Notes under the pieces: generated by a model | The model's database searches: none | Seen by the model: the letters and a program-made list of their open reading frames with translations, nothing else | What the model was told of the DNA's origin: nothing | Assembly: GCA_030019205.1 (NCBI GenBank) | Contig: JASEFH010000007.1 | Span: forward strand, 1 to 64,000 | DNA from: Methanomicrobiales archaeon | GTDB lineage: Archaea > Halobacteriota > Methanomicrobia > Methanomicrobiales > JACTUA01 | Direction of reading: 5' to 3' | DNA length: 64,000 bases | Position numbers and translations under genes: made by a program | In this document: piece by piece, positions 1-8,693 of the stretch | Layout of the letters: the number at the start of each line of letters is the position of its first letter | Position numbering within the stretch: the stretch's first letter is position 1

Positions 1-4
1 CGCG

Positions 5-922
5 ATGGAACTGGTGGACATGCCCCCCGAGCAGGATATCCACCAGTATATCGCCGATCGGCTCTCCGAACTTATCCCCAGGACACTCATCCAGGTTGTA
101 TCCCACGATGAAGTCCAGCAGCAGTTCGCCGTACAGGCAATCCGTGACAGGGAAATTCGAGATGCATTGACGCAGATACTGGGGATAGATCCGGTTGGAT
201 TGGCGTATCCGATGACGGATATCTTCTCGCATCCCTCCGGGGGAGGAGCCCTGACCATACGGGATTGGGGCATGCGGAAGTACACTTTCTGGCCGGAGAT
301 CGGGCCGGAGGGGATGTCGCTCTACGAGATCTGTTTCCGGCAGATCCCCGAGGAGCTCTGCGACGAGATCTGCCGCACGCTTCCTATCGGAAAGGCTTAC
401 TTCGTCTTTCTGGTCTGGGGCGAGCAGCTCTTCGGCAACGTCGGGATCTTCCTGCCGCCGGATCGGGAGCTCGAGGATACACAGGTGGTCGAGTCTTTCC
501 TGCGGCAGGCCTCGATAGCCCTCGCCCGGCGGCAGACTGCGGAGCGGCTCCGCCGCAGCGAGCGGCGGTTCACCGAGGTGATGGATGCGTCCCCGGTCCC
601 GGCGGCCCTGCTCGATCCCGGGGGGCGGCACCTCTACCTCAACCGGGCGTTCACCGAGCGCTTCGGGTACACGCTCGCGGATATCCCCACGGGCCGGGAC
701 TGGTTCGAGAAGGCCTTCCCGGATCCCGACCGCCGCCAGGAGGCGATCGCCGTCTGGAAGGCGGACCTGGGGCAGGCGAGCACGGGACCGCTGCCGCCCC
801 GCACCTGTCGGGTGCGGTGCAGGGACGGCGCGGAAAAGACGGTTCATTGCCACCCGGTCCGGCTCTCCGATGGAAACCAGTACGTCACGTACGACGAGAT
901 CGCCGCTGAAGCAATCCACTGA
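5..922 (+). CDS. GAF-PAS sensor protein without a kinase domain (5' end may lie outside the window)
   Basis: This is a soluble signalling protein of 305 residues from the first visible ATG. Residues about 15-175 look like a GAF-type domain ending in a helix rich in Arg and Ala. Residues about 185-295 form a PAS domain that opens with RRSERRFTEVMDASP and contains GRHLYLNRAFTERFGY. No HisKA, ATPase, receiver or output domain follows; the frame stops after the PAS fold. The frame is open to the left edge of the window (codon GCG precedes the ATG), so the true start may lie upstream and additional N-terminal domains are possible. The PAS style matches the histidine kinases elsewhere in the window. 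It may be a stand-alone sensor or the 3' end of a larger protein. The ligand cannot be inferred. Confidence 0.7.
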   Translation: MELVDMPPEQDIHQYIADRLSELIPRTLIQVVSHDEVQQQFAVQAIRDREIRDALTQILGIDPVGLAYPMTDIFSHPSGGGALTIRDWGMRKYTFWPEIGPEGMSLYEICFRQIPEELCDEICRTLPIGKAYFVFLVWGEQLFGNVGIFLPPDRELEDTQVVESFLRQASIALARRQTAERLRRSERRFTEVMDASPVPAALLDPGGRHLYLNRAFTERFGYTLADIPTGRDWFEKAFPDPDRRQEAIAVWKADLGQASTGPLPPRTCRVRCRDGAEKTVHCHPVRLSDGNQYVTYDEIAAEAIH

Positions 923-1261
923 CACTTAATAAGGGTCTCATGAGCTCTGTCGAAATCCTCCTCGAGGTTGACGGATTTCTGGTATTCTCGGGGGAGGCCG
1001 GGATCCATGTCGCACTCTCGAGCGATGGGGAGGATTCTGCGGTATCGGTATTCACAATCAAGACCGGCCTATCGCACATTTTCCCCTCACCACATGGTCG
1101 CCCGGGAACCGTCCCTCTGGTGCCGCCCTGCGTCCCCGGCGAGTGTCAAGACGCCTATCCTGTGACCGGGTCATGGTAAATCCAGCGCAGCGCCGCCTCC
1201 AGGGTACCGGGGCTGTCTATCGAAACGGCCTTCACGACGGACCGACAACCAAGCCTGCAGC
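923..1261. other. No supported gene
   Basis: This 339 bp stretch separates the GAF-PAS gene from the decayed kinase region. A 79-codon frame starts at an ATG at 940 behind AATAAGGGTCTC, but its second half is proline-rich and unlike any family I recognise. I see no RNA gene. Confidence 0.4.
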
Positions 1262-1380
1262 ATGGATTTCTTCGAGGAGGTCTACCACGGCACCCCGCCG
1301 TGGGATATCGGCAGGCCGCAGCGGGAGTTCGTGCGCCTGGAGGAGTCGGGACGGATCGGCGGCGCCGTGCTGGATCTCAG
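1262..1380 (+). pseudogene. 5' remnant of a SAM-dependent methyltransferase gene
   Basis: The frame from ATG 1262 encodes about 40 residues typical of the N-terminus of small class I SAM-dependent methyltransferases: FFEEVYHGTPPWDIGRP, then REFVRLEESG and GGAVLD. In intact family members VLD is followed directly by the glycine-rich SAM loop (usually DVGCGTGE). Here the reading changes to LRSGAARSG, so the cofactor-binding loop and the rest of the enzyme are missing. The sequence beyond about 1380 belongs, in another frame, to a histidine kinase remnant. This looks like a deletion or recombination junction between two unrelated genes. No function is expected. Confidence 0.6.
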
Positions 1381-2576
1381 AAGCGGAGCAGCTCGCTCCG
1401 GAACGGATATCGGCGCGGGAGGCAGAAAACGACGCGCTTCAGCGGGAGGTCGCGACGCTCAAACAGGCTGATGCTGATCGCAGGGGAATGGAGGGGGTTC
1501 TGCAGAAGAGCGAAGGGAAGTACCGGAAGCTCTTTGAGGAGGATCTAACCGGGGACTCCATCACCACACCGGATGGGCGGATCCTCGCCTGCAACCCGGC
1601 GTTCGTGAATTTATTCGGGTTTCCTCCATAGGAGAGGTGTTGCAGACCAATATTGACGAGACCTTTCCCTCTCCCGATGACCGGCGGCTGCTCCTGAAGC
1701 TCCTTAACGGGAGGGGGGAAGGTGGAGAATTGTGGCCGACTACGAAAACGCAGTGACGGGAGTCTCATTTACGTTGTGGAGAACGCAGTCGGGGAGTTCG
1801 ACGAAAGGGGGTTTGATCGAGATCCTCGGATACCTGTACGACGATTCAGCTCGGAACAGGAAGAGAGCGATCTGAAGAGCCTCTCGGGAGGCCCTCGAGC
1901 AGAGCAACGAGGATCTGGAGCGGTTCGCCCACGTCTCCAGCCACGGCCTCCAGGAACCCGTGCGGATGGTCACCAGTTATGCCCGGATGCTTGCGCGCCG
2001 GAACAGAGGAGAGCTCGACAGCGATGCCGATGAGTCCCCGGGATGCATCGAGCAGAGGGGAAAGCGGATGCACGAACTCATCAACGGTCTGCTGGAGTAC
2101 TCCCGCATCGCCACCCGCCAGCAGCCCCCGGGCCGACGGATACCGGGCCAGTCCTGGGGGAGGACCTGAAAGACATCGCGATCCCTGTCCAGGAGCAGGG
2201 AGCCGCTACCAGCCCCGATCCCCCCGATGGTTTCGGAGATCCCGTTCAGATCGGGCAGGTCTTCCAGAACCTGATCACGAATGCGATTGAGTTCCGAAGG
2301 GAAGACCCACCCTGCATCCCCGTATCCAGCGAGATGAAGGCCGGGATGTGGCAATTTTCCGTGCGGGACAACGGCATCGGGGATCGAACCCCAGTACAGC
2401 GATCGAATCTTTGCGATCTTCCAGCGGCTGCGCGCACGGGACCGGTACGAGGGAACCGGGACCGCCCTCGCCATCGTCAAGCGGGTCGTCGAATGTTATG
2501 GGGTGGGCGGATCCGGGTCGAGTCGGAGCCCGGTGAAGGTTCGACGTTCTCCCTCACGCTGCCCGCTGTGCCATAG
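1378..2576 (+). pseudogene. Decayed PAS sensor histidine kinase with several frameshifts
   Basis: Kinase segments are spread over all three plus frames. A coiled region and PAS start (SEGKYRKLFEEDL, DGRILACNPAFVNLFGF) end at a stop near 1630. A PAS tail (SDGSLIYVVENAVGEFDERG) follows at about 1745-1810. The H-box region ([20 protein letters not shown]) lies at about 1905-1965, followed by MHELINGLLEYSRIA near 2070-2110. The N-box (VFQNLITNAIEFRRED) lies near 2260-2310, G1 (SVRDNGIG) near 2360-2385, and the G2/C-terminus (GGRIRVESEPGEGSTF) near 2500-2555. The order matches the intact kinase at 39915-42125. Beyond the frameshifts, the Asp after the phospho-accepting His is Gly (SHG instead of SHD). 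At least four frame changes make a working protein very unlikely. The 5' part has been lost at the junction with the methyltransferase fragment. Confidence 0.8.
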
Positions 2577-2822
2577 GTTGCGAGACAATCTGAAAGGGCA
2601 TCGGTGCTTTATTACTCCCCGTCCTTCGCTCTCCTGCACGCCAATTGTCTTTTATGGGTAATCGGAACTCTTTTTCCGGCACAATAGTGTCCCCCGGGGA
2701 AATCCCATCCACTCTCGATCTGGGAGACCTCCAGAATCTTCTCCCGAATCTCCTCAGGATCCTGCCGCACAGTATCGCATCCAGGCCTGCGTCTTCTCTT
2801 CAACCTTCTACCCGCAGCTGAC

Positions 2823-3767
2823 CTATGTCCCCTGGAACGTGCAGGTCGTCCCCACCGTGTTCAGGATGAACCGTTCCGGAAAGGCCCCCGCAAACCGCGT
2901 GATTGCGTTCCAGCCCGTGCAGTGCATCGGCACGATCCAGGCGGGGCCGATCGCCCGTATCCCTGCGATCGTCTGCGGGATCACCGGCTCGAAGAGGGGA
3001 CCGGTGAGGTGAAAGCCCCCGAGAATCGCGTGGACCTGCTCTATCCCGCTCATCTGTTTTGCGTGCTCCACGGTGTTCACGATCCCGGCATGGGCGCAGC
3101 CGCTGATGACGACAAGACCCTTCCCTCGCAGGACCGCGACCAGGGCCTGGTCGTCCCGGAACGGATCGACGATCCACCTGCCGTCGATCTCGGCCTCCAT
3201 CCAGGGGAATCCCTTCTCGTATGGGGTCTTGCGCTCGATCTCTCCCGTGAGGGAGAGGAGACCGCCGGCGAGGAGCGATGCATCCTCTGAAGCCCGTATC
3301 TCCGCTCCTGCGCCCTCGAGGGCGCCGCCGTCCAGTCGCGGCATCGGAACCGCTCTCCCGACCATGGGGATGTTCACCTGCCGTTTGAGAAACGCATCCG
3401 GGTGGAGAAACAGGGGTATGCTGCCTCCCATTCCCTGAAGCATGGGGATGAGCCCGCCAAAGTGGTCGAAGTGACCGTGGCTCAATGCGATGGCCTCGAT
3501 ATCACCCGGATTGACATTCAGGACTTCGGCATTATGGATGAGGCATACTGGGGATATACCGCCGTCCAGAAGGACAGAGTGTTTCTCGGTCCCGGCATAC
3601 ATCGTCACAAGGCATGCCAGCCCGTGTTCGGCATAGAGGGTCGTGGGTGGAGGGATCATTGCCCGCCTCAGGGTATCCGTCTGCTCCATCAGGAGAATGT
3701 CGGCATAATTATCCACAAGGACCGTGACATCGAACCGATCCGCCTCTCGCTGCGAAATCCCGTTCAT
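2823..3767 (-). CDS. MBL-fold metallohydrolase, dihydropterin-synthase-like
   Basis: This is a metallo-beta-lactamase fold enzyme of 314 residues. The metal signature SHGHFDHFGG is followed by a second conserved block, SGCAHAGIVNTVEHA, and by LGGFHLTG. This arrangement is typical of the family that includes the archaeal 7,8-dihydropterin-6-methyl-4-(beta-D-ribofuranosyl)-aminobenzene-5'-phosphate synthase of the tetrahydromethanopterin pathway, and of related hydrolases annotated by similarity only. The frame is open up to 3935, but I place the start at 3767 (MNGISQREADRF, just before VTVLVDNYAD). A TATA-like element lies near 3800-3812 (minus strand TTATATC), which fits a short leader. The gene stands alone. 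The fold is certain; the substrate is an inference. Confidence 0.8.
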   Translation of the reverse strand: MNGISQREADRFDVTVLVDNYADILLMEQTDTLRRAMIPPPTTLYAEHGLACLVTMYAGTEKHSVLLDGGISPVCLIHNAEVLNVNPGDIEAIALSHGHFDHFGGLIPMLQGMGGSIPLFLHPDAFLKRQVNIPMVGRAVPMPRLDGGALEGAGAEIRASEDASLLAGGLLSLTGEIERKTPYEKGFPWMEAEIDGRWIVDPFRDDQALVAVLRGKGLVVISGCAHAGIVNTVEHAKQMSGIEQVHAILGGFHLTGPLFEPVIPQTIAGIRAIGPAWIVPMHCTGWNAITRFAGAFPERFILNTVGTTCTFQGT

Positions 3768-3935
3768 ATGGCACCAGGGCCGATCTCTATCCCGGAGATG
3801 ATATAACTTTACGGGGCCTTTTCGCCTTTGCCGGGGATCCTGAGCGGCGTGTTCAGAATACTGGCGGATACGATGGGCATGTTTAATCAAAAACAGGAGG
3901 CGGATGCTTTTTTTTGCAGTTCTGCCAGCCTGCAT

Positions 3936-4276
3936 GATTGAAAAGTCAGTTTTTCGGGGGCTATCGGTTTGTCTCGCGACGCAGGATTAGACCGCACTCG
4001 CCCTCATTGCTGACAACGATACTCCAGCACGCCATATATCCTCGGTCGCTGACAGTGCACGACTGGATCCCAAAAACCAGATCATGAAGTTTACCTACCA
4101 GGCTGCACTTTCATGGAGTTTTAGGTTCTTCCCCATACGCGTCCAGCGGCAGCAAGCCTGAAGATGCGGGCATGCTCTACACCTACCGTTCTGCCGGGTG
4201 TCTTCCGGGCGATGACTTTTTATGCTGCGGGAACACTGGCATCCCTGCACTCCGCATGGAACGGGAGGTGAGCGGC
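3936..4276. other. Intergenic, no gene seen
   Basis: This gap separates the divergently transcribed MBL gene and the small gene at 4277. It contains a T-rich run near 3907-3916 and no conserved reading frame. The strong ribosome binding site GGGAGGTGA at 4263-4271 belongs to the gene that follows. Confidence 0.4.
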
Positions 4277-4639
4277 ATGGCAACGCTGAGTCTGATGGTG
4301 CTGGATTTCCCCCCCGATGAAGTGGTCCGATTTCTGGAGGACCGGATCGGGGATGTCGGCATAAGGTTCCGTTCTACGGAAACGCCCCATGATGCGACCC
4401 TGGCAGGCAGGGTGCAGATCAGTGCCCCCGATGTCGAGGTCATCTACGAGACGGTACTCCCGGCGTTGCTCGCCTACCTGAAGACGAAAGAGAGCGGGCA
4501 GATGAGCATACTGGCCGAAGATGGAGCCTCATGCAACGTCGCCCGGGAAGCAGGCGATGAGGAGATCCGCACGGTCGTGGATATCGCCCGGAAGACCCTG
4601 GTCTGCTGCATCACCGTCCAGGCAAAGCCGGGAGTATGA
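4277..4639 (+). CDS. Conserved-looking hypothetical protein, 120 aa
   Basis: I do not recognise a family. The start is set at ATG 4277 because GGGAGGTGA at 4263-4271 is a near-perfect Shine-Dalgarno sequence about 6 nt upstream; the frame extends further upstream but without such a site. The protein is soluble with no signal peptide or membrane span. It begins MATLSLMVLDFPPDEVVRFLEDRIG and has an alternating alpha/beta pattern (strands LSLMVLDF, RVQISAP, CCITVQA; amphipathic helix VIYETVLPALLAYLKTK). Two adjacent Cys occur near the C-terminus (TLVCCITVQ), plus one in ASCNVA. The size and pattern suggest a small ferredoxin-like or regulatory domain, which is speculation. Confidence 0.65.
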   Translation: MATLSLMVLDFPPDEVVRFLEDRIGDVGIRFRSTETPHDATLAGRVQISAPDVEVIYETVLPALLAYLKTKESGQMSILAEDGASCNVAREAGDEEIRTVVDIARKTLVCCITVQAKPGV

Positions 4640-4817
4640 TGCCCTGTTCCTGCAGACAGATCTATCGCCCCGGGGGGCAGCTTCGGATCGTACAGCCCGC
4701 GTGCCGATGGCGACGGCATACACCAGTATCATTACCGCTCAACCCGTCCCATTCGTTAAGGTTATCAGGTGCGGAGGTTCAGATGACTCCGGGAAATATG
4801 CGTGAGGGTGACTGTGC

Positions 4818-5354
4818 ATGAGAGCGATCGTCGTCTATGCGAGCAGATACGGTTCCACGAAGGAGATTGCGGAGTTCATCGCCGGGAAGCTCCGGGGGCA
4901 GGGAGTGGAGGCGGAGGCTTTCAGCGCCGATGCGGCCCCGAATCCCGGAAACTACGACGCCGTCGTGATCGGGAGTGCGGTCTACATGGAGCACTGGATG
5001 GGGGAGGCAACAGAGTACGTGCGGCGGAACCGCACCGCCCTTTCCGGCCGCCCGGTCTGGCTGTTCAGCAGCGGACCGCTGGAGCTCGGGACAGATACCT
5101 CGATCGAGGATCCGAAACTGGAGCCCAAAGAGATCGCCGGGTTCCGGGAGACGATCCACCCCCGGGGCCACCGGGTCTTCTTCGGGGCGCTGGATCCCGG
5201 CAAACTCGGGTTCATGCACCGCTCGCTGCGGAAACTGCCGGCCGCCCGGGCAATCCTCCCCGAGGGGGACTTCCGCAACTGGAGCGACATCGAGGCCTGG
5301 GCCAACGGCATCGCCCGGGAGCTGGCAGGTCATCAAGCCACGCCGCCCGCATGA
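4818..5354 (+). CDS. Flavodoxin-domain protein (HemG/flavodoxin_5 type)
   Basis: This is a 178-residue flavodoxin-fold protein expected to bind FMN and act as an electron carrier or quinone- or porphyrinogen-type oxidoreductase. The N-terminus IVVYASRYGSTKEIAEFIA is the classic phosphate-binding loop (S-R-Y-G-S-T). DAVVIGSAVYMEHW and VWLFSSGPLELG are the other FMN-contacting strands and loops, as in flavodoxin_5 and protoporphyrinogen oxidase HemG relatives. GAGGGTGACT a few bases before the ATG is a good ribosome binding site. The C-terminal half (FRNWSDIEAWANGIARELAG) is also as in this family. The gene is monocistronic as far as can be seen, and the redox partner is unknown. Confidence 0.85.
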   Translation: MRAIVVYASRYGSTKEIAEFIAGKLRGQGVEAEAFSADAAPNPGNYDAVVIGSAVYMEHWMGEATEYVRRNRTALSGRPVWLFSSGPLELGTDTSIEDPKLEPKEIAGFRETIHPRGHRVFFGALDPGKLGFMHRSLRKLPAARAILPEGDFRNWSDIEAWANGIARELAGHQATPPA

Positions 5355-5447
5355 CCTCCTCCCGAAGGTGAGCAGCGCTGCCGCCCATTCCGGGCCTGCC
5401 AGAGATCGCGTCGATCCACATGTTTGACATGGACCAATTTATTGCGC

Positions 5448-5653
5448 AAGACGACGGTATCGAGCCCCGATACTTCGTAAAATATTCGTGATCTTCCAGC
5501 GGCTGCATGGCAGGGGCAGCGGTGCAGGAACAGGCATCGGCCTGGCCGTCGTCAACCGCATCCGTGACCGCCACGGAAGGGATCTGGGTAGAGTCCGAAC
5601 CGTGGAGGGGCATCGACTTTTACTTCACCCTGCCGGAGGCGATTGCCCCCTGA
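5448..5653 (+). pseudogene. Histidine kinase C-terminal remnant
   Basis: This is a fragment of the HATPase_c domain of a kinase like those at 24.8, 39.9 and 55 kb. IEPRYF in one frame changes to [12 protein letters not shown] and [12 protein letters not shown] (G2 box) in another, then back to [21 protein letters not shown] before the TGA at 5651. Two frame changes lie within 200 bp, and no N-terminal part is present upstream. It resembles the tail of an intact kinase whose body has been deleted. Confidence 0.7.
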
Positions 5654-5663
5654 ACCCTGCCGC

Positions 5664-5834
5664 TCAGCGGATGCTGCAGGACTCCTCGTAGGACTGCCGG
5701 CAGCCCGGGCATAAGGTCCTGGCCTTCCGCAGTTCGGGATAATTCTCCTCGTCGATCTCCTCGCAGGCGGCCCCGCAGATCTCGCACCAGTACTCCTTTG
5801 TCTCCCGTTTATCTTCGCCTTTGATCGTCTTCAT
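5664..5834 (-). CDS. Small zinc-ribbon protein
   Basis: This is a 56-residue protein with two cysteine pairs, CEIC and CPGC, separated by about 27 residues (with a further Cys in GAAC), a typical rubredoxin- or zinc-ribbon-type metal site. It is rich in Glu and Lys. The start at 5834 ([20 protein letters not shown]) has GGGAGATGG immediately upstream; the longer frame to 5861 has no better site. It ends with a Cys-containing tail, YEESCSIR. Such small ribbons in methanogens are usually of unknown function, and I cannot assign one. The stop lies 10 bp from the kinase remnant that converges on it. Confidence 0.65.
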   Translation of the reverse strand: MKTIKGEDKRETKEYWCEICGAACEEIDEENYPELRKARTLCPGCRQSYEESCSIR

Positions 5835-5955
5835 GGTCCATCTCCCGCCTGGTGCCGGCATCCAGGGTCAACGCTGCCGGTCTCGGCCGGCACCGTTCAT
5901 CCCGCATGCCAGATATACCTTCGCCCGGAGAGACCCGGCATGACGGCTTCGTCCC

Positions 5956-6390
5956 CTAGACGGGGTAGCCTGCCCTTCGGGCCTCCTCGAAGCACTCGTC
6001 CGCCTTCGGGCCGTCTCCCAGCCTGCGGTAGATGGCGCCCATGCTGTACCAGGCATCTCCGTCCTGCGGATCGAGCCGGGTGACCTCCTCGTAGCAGGCG
6101 ATCGCATCCTGATACCTTCCCAAGTAGTTCAATGCCAGGGCCTTGTTCCTCCAGGCATCGACATACCCGGGGTCCGCCGCGATGGCCCGATCGAAGTGCT
6201 CGATCGCCTCCTGGTACCGCCCCATGTTCGCCAGGGCCACGCCCCGGCTGGTGTTCGTCACCGCATCGTCGGGGGGAGGCGCGACCGCTGCCATCAGGCT
6301 CGGCGCTGACGGCACCCCCGGCACGAACCCGAACAGGTACAGCCCGCCGGCGACCAGAAGGATCAAAACAGCAAACCAGAGAATCCGCAT
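5956..6390 (-). CDS. Membrane-anchored TPR protein
   Basis: The protein has 144 residues. An N-terminal hydrophobic segment (ILWFAVLILLVAGGLYLFGF) anchors it or serves as a signal peptide, followed by a short Pro/Ala linker. Three tetratricopeptide repeats then follow: GVALANMGRYQEAIEHFDRAIAADP, ALALNYLGRYQDAIACYEEVTRLDP and a final one around YSMGAIYRRLGDGPKADECFEEA. It is expected to face the outside of the membrane and mediate protein contacts. The start at 6390 (MRILWF) lies about 24 bp from the TATA-like TTTAATATATGG, suggesting a leaderless transcript; the frame extends to 6432 but that would lie upstream of the promoter. Confidence 0.8.
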   Translation of the reverse strand: MRILWFAVLILLVAGGLYLFGFVPGVPSAPSLMAAVAPPPDDAVTNTSRGVALANMGRYQEAIEHFDRAIAADPGYVDAWRNKALALNYLGRYQDAIACYEEVTRLDPQDGDAWYSMGAIYRRLGDGPKADECFEEARRAGYPV

Positions 6391-6406
6391 ACTAGATAAT
6401 CTATTG

Positions 6407-6420
6407 CCATATATTAAACT
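6407..6420 (-). promoter_or_regulatory. TATA-like promoter of the TPR gene
   Basis: On the minus strand this reads AGTTTAATATATGG. Its centre is about 24 nt from the ATG at 6390, the spacing expected for a leaderless archaeal transcript. The flanking 6410-6480 segment is strikingly AT-rich compared with the surrounding GC-rich DNA. Confidence 0.5.
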
Positions 6421-6480
6421 ATGTATATCCAAAAATTTAATTTAAATTTAGATATTTAAATTTCCAGATAATTGAATCGT

Positions 6481-6957
6481 TCAGTACATGGATAACCGAA
6501 GAACTGAGTGTTCCACGGATGCTTCTGCCACAGCTTCTATGCTCCACGACCTGATCTTCAAAGCGGGCTCTCCGCCCGGAACGCTGAGCAGCATCGAGTT
6601 CGATTCCCTTGCATCCGATTTCGGTCTTCGTGCCAGAAATGAAACAGGGATCGGAAGATTGCAGGAGACCTTCCCGGGGAAGAGTTGCAGGAGATCCCTG
6701 TTCCAATGGACTCTCCGCAACCGAGATGCAGTTCAAAGATACCAGGATCCAATGTCGGGGTAGGGGTGCATCGGATGTTGTCTACAGAGAAAGGCAGTCC
6801 TGCAACGATCGGGATCAGCTCTTCACGGGTCCCTGCGGCCATGCCCCGTTCTGGGATCTCAGGTCCCCCTATCCTCCAGGATCCGGCTGTTATAAGGTAT
6901 CAGAACAGAGCTGGCGAAGATTCACGTAGCCCGGCAGCGAAACAGTTTAATGTATAC
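6481..6957. other. Intergenic, no supported gene
   Basis: There are open frames on both strands, but none has family features or a good start. The palindrome TGTATACA at 6951-6958 overlaps the start of the MarR-type gene and could be part of an autoregulatory operator. Confidence 0.35.
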
Positions 6958-7485
6958 ATGCTAAACCATCACGGACCCCCCGAGGCAGATCCGGCCACCA
7001 CCGAGATCCTGGACCGCATCATCCGCATCCTGAACCGGGCAGCCCGTATCGAGGCCGAACCCATCGACATCGGCCATGGCATCCTGCTCCACGCCTCCGA
7101 GGTGCACCTGATCGACATGGCGGGGCGCTACCCCGGGGAGAACGTGACCCGGATCGCCGCCCGCCTCGGCGTCACCAAGGGGGCGGTATCCCAGCTGGCC
7201 AGAAGGCTTGAGGAGAAGGGGTACCTGCAGCGGCTCAACCGGGAGGGAGACCAGAAGACCGTGCTGCTGTGCCTGACGGAGCGCGGGCGGGAGGCCTTCG
7301 AGTGGCACCGCAGCTACCACGCCCGGGTGAACCAGAGCATCGCCCGCGAGATCGCCCGCCTTCCTGCGGGAGAAGCGGAGAGCCTCGGGCGGGTCCTCGA
7401 ACAGATCGAGGCCGTCCTGGAGAAATCCCCCCGCGTCCGTCAGGAACATACACGGGAGTTTGCAGAAGCACTCCGGCGCAGATAA
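6958..7485 (+). CDS. MarR-family transcriptional regulator
   Basis: This is a winged-helix DNA-binding protein of 175 residues. The helix-turn-helix reads NVTRIAARLGVTKGAVSQLARRLEEKGYL, followed by the wing RLNREGDQKTVLLCLTERGREAF, the classic MarR layout with dimerisation helices at both ends (residues about 10-45 and 120-165). The first in-frame ATG with a complete N-terminal helix is at 6958, overlapping the palindrome TGTATACA. TTTAATG just upstream could be a TATA element, but it is too close to the start for the usual spacing, so the promoter may lie further up. No obvious target gene is adjacent on the same strand. The ligand is unknown. Confidence 0.8.
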   Translation: MLNHHGPPEADPATTEILDRIIRILNRAARIEAEPIDIGHGILLHASEVHLIDMAGRYPGENVTRIAARLGVTKGAVSQLARRLEEKGYLQRLNREGDQKTVLLCLTERGREAFEWHRSYHARVNQSIAREIARLPAGEAESLGRVLEQIEAVLEKSPRVRQEHTREFAEALRRR

Positions 7486-8138
7486 CTGCAACGGCATCGG
7501 TTTGAAGTTTTTGCGGAAGGGAGGAGGCAGGTACAACCCGGGACAGTTGTCGGCGTTCTTACGCTCCCCTACCATGAAGAATTGGCATACAAGGAGTATA
7601 CGATCCCTGCACCATACGCTGCCGGCTACCGGAGCGCCCGGGAACGGGGATCTCCAAGCCCAATGGGTGCGTAGTATCGGGCTTGGAGAGAAGCAGGCAG
7701 AAGTCCTGGGTGAACGTACCCGGATCGGGTTGAGTCTCTCGCCGAGGGATAGGTTACAGGTCTCTCGGGTATCCCGTTGCCAGGCCTGTCACGCGGGGGT
7801 GAGGGGGGGGACGCACCACCCTCCCCCTGGTGCGATAGGGTTTAGAGAGGGGAAACGAAGATTGGCATCGTCCACGGCCCTGGCGGCCCTTTCGTGGTCG
7901 ATGGGAAGGGATCTTTCGCGGAAACTGAAGCTCTCATGCAGGATAGATGAACCCGTGCACGTCACTGCCACCGTCCTCCTATCGCGCCTATCCCGCATGC
8001 GGTGGGGGAAGCCGGGGATACGGACGAACATCGGCTCTATTGCGTCCGAGGGTCGAGAACGGCAGCGATCCAGATCGCAGAACATTTTTATCTGGAGATG
8101 GTATAGATACTAAACAATATTCCGTATTGGAGGCTGCC
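7486..8138. other. Intergenic region carrying one GC-rich inverted repeat
   Basis: There is no convincing coding frame in about 650 bp. It contains the repeat element at 7785-7839. TATA-like sequence (TTTTTATC, GTATAGATAC) near 8086-8110 probably drives the acetyltransferase at 8139. Confidence 0.4.
7785..7839. repeat. GC-rich intergenic inverted repeat, copy A
   Basis: The element runs from CCTGTCACGC to TGGTGCGATAGG, with a G run (GGGGGTGAGGGGGGGG) facing a C run (CCACCCTCCCCC). The right end GTGCGATAGG is identical to that of copy B, and the left end is a degenerate form of CCTATCGCAC. It lies outside genes, like the other copies at 15001, 52454 and 58020. Confidence 0.6.
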
Positions 8139-8633
8139 ATGCCCGATTACACCTGCACCCCGATCACCCCCGAAGACCGCACCGCCGTCATCGACATCTT
8201 CAACTACTACGTCGAGAACTCTTTTGCCGCCTTTCCCGAGCAGAAGGTCCCCTACGCGTTCTTCGATCTCTTCCTGCAGCAGGCGCACGACTATCCCACC
8301 GTCGCCGTGCGGGATGCAGAAGGCCGTCTGCTCGGCTTCGGGCTCCTCCACGCCCATAACCCGATGCCCGCGTTCGCCCACACGGCGGAGATCTCCTATT
8401 TCGTCCGCCCGGATCGGACGGGTATGGGCGTCGGGAGCCGCATGCTGGAGTATCTCGAGAAAGAAGGGCAGAGACGGGGCATCTCCTGTATCCTCGCCGC
8501 CATCTCCTCCAGGAACGAGGGCAGCATCCGATTCCACGCCCGGCACGGTTTCTCCGAGTGCGGCAGGTTCCGCAGCGTCGGGACGAAGAGAGGGGAGTTC
8601 TTCGATACCATCTGGATGCAGAAGTTCGTCTGA
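8139..8633 (+). CDS. GNAT-family N-acetyltransferase
   Basis: This is a 164-residue acetyl-CoA-dependent acetyltransferase. It has a GNAT fold with VAVRDAEGRLLGFGLL, then AHTAEISYFVRPDRTGMGVGSRMLEYLEKEGQ, whose R-T-G-M-G-V-G-S is the pyrophosphate-binding loop (Q/R-x-x-G-x-G/A). ILAAISSRNEGSIRFHARHGFSECGRF follows, the hallmark of the phosphinothricin/RimI-like branch. The start at 8139 has TTGGAGG at about 8126-8132. The C-terminus (TIWMQKF) is also typical. The amino substrate is unknown; assignments such as phosphinothricin acetyltransferase would be by similarity only. Upstream is a long intergenic region, and downstream is a decayed gene. Confidence 0.85.
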   Translation: MPDYTCTPITPEDRTAVIDIFNYYVENSFAAFPEQKVPYAFFDLFLQQAHDYPTVAVRDAEGRLLGFGLLHAHNPMPAFAHTAEISYFVRPDRTGMGVGSRMLEYLEKEGQRRGISCILAAISSRNEGSIRFHARHGFSECGRFRSVGTKRGEFFDTIWMQKFV

Positions 8634-8693
8634 TCTCCCGGGCAGCGTCACCTTCGTATGCCTCGGGTGCTCCTAGCCGCCCGGTGCATACGG

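Noticed and set aside
940-1179. 79-codon frame after the first gene
   Set aside because: There is a possible ribosome binding site, but the second half is low-complexity and no family is visible. It is kept only as an intergenic note.
4818-5354. Naming the flavodoxin-fold gene hemG
   Set aside because: The fold fits, but the methanogen context and lack of a haem pathway nearby do not justify a protoporphyrinogen oxidase assignment.
7785-7839. Interpreting the GC-rich repeats as a CRISPR array
   Set aside because: The copies are thousands of bases apart, with no regular spacers and no cas genes in the window.
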